The notes under the pieces are model-generated. The model ran no database searches. It saw only the letters and a program-made list of their open reading frames with translations, and was not told where the DNA came from. From assembly GCA_016700075.1 (NCBI GenBank), contig CP065000.1:372001-436000 (forward strand): a stretch of 64,000 bases of DNA, in the 5' to 3' direction. The DNA is from Acidobacteriota bacterium. GTDB lineage: Bacteria; Acidobacteriota; Blastocatellia; Pyrinomonadales; Pyrinomonadaceae. Both the position numbers and the translations under genes were made by a program. This document shows positions 63,984 to 64,000 of this stretch, piece after piece (within the stretch, counting starts at the first letter, position 1; every line of letters begins with the position of its first letter).

Positions 63984-64000
63984 TGTTTCGGAAGTCGTCA

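Overview
Organism. The window looks like a chromosomal segment of an Acidobacteriota bacterium, most likely of the Blastocatellia/Pyrinomonadaceae type (inference). Three secreted VWFA-related proteins of the kind typical of Acidobacteria (TIGR03436-like), a TonB/ExbB/ExbD system, a periplasmic alpha-2-macroglobulin and a KdsD-type sugar-phosphate isomerase point to a Gram-negative acidobacterium of moderate GC. Most of the sequence is densely packed housekeeping DNA. The first 2 kb is different: it holds an AT-richer accessory gene pair and a GC-rich array of roughly 120-bp repeats.

Layout. 0-2 kb: accessory gene pair and repeat array. 2-8 kb: gnd, a PLP-dependent threonine/serine dehydratase, a small SH3-like secreted protein, and a GspE/GspF pair. 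8-10.3 kb: two VWFA-related genes. 10.3-13.3 kb: a compact five-gene bacterial microcompartment (BMC) operon. It encodes two hexameric shell proteins, a CoA-acylating aldehyde dehydrogenase with a long C-terminal tail, a tail-anchored zinc-ribbon protein and a 33-residue membrane peptide. 13.4-17.4 kb: RodZ-like HTH protein, guaB, M28 peptidase. 17.4-24.8 kb: ABC-F ATPase, parvulin lipoprotein, rpmB, RidA, rel, TPR protein. 24.8-27.5 kb: ExbD-ExbD-ExbB-TonB. 27.8-35.1 kb: secF, secD, yajC, tgt, a MauE-redoxin-redoxin fusion, der. 35.1-43.2 kb: secreted protein, kdsD, giant alpha-2-macroglobulin. 43.3-48.7 kb: an unusual group of two ATP-grasp enzymes, PspA, a PspA-adjacent membrane coiled-coil protein and an O-fucosyltransferase-like protein. 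48.8-56.9 kb: TPR proteins, ECF sigma/anti-sigma pair, Ser/Thr kinase group. 57-64 kb: third VWFA gene, tRNA-Arg(ACG), M3 peptidase, NtrC/NtrY-type two-component system.

How it fits together. A large share of the genes serves the cell envelope: Sec translocation, TonB energy coupling, type II/IV export ATPase, parvulin chaperone, alpha-2-macroglobulin, PspA, and envelope-sensing regulators (ECF sigma, NtrY, kinase). The most unusual parts are the BMC operon, which has shell and acylating dehydrogenase genes next to membrane-anchored small proteins but no vertex protein or signature enzyme in view, and the ATP-grasp/PspA/fucosyltransferase-like group. At guaB, rel and the ABC-F gene a strong intrinsic terminator sits directly before the start codon. 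A 232-bp element with 25-bp inverted ends separates the ECF sigma gene from its anti-sigma gene. All assignments are from reading the sequence; no database search was possible.
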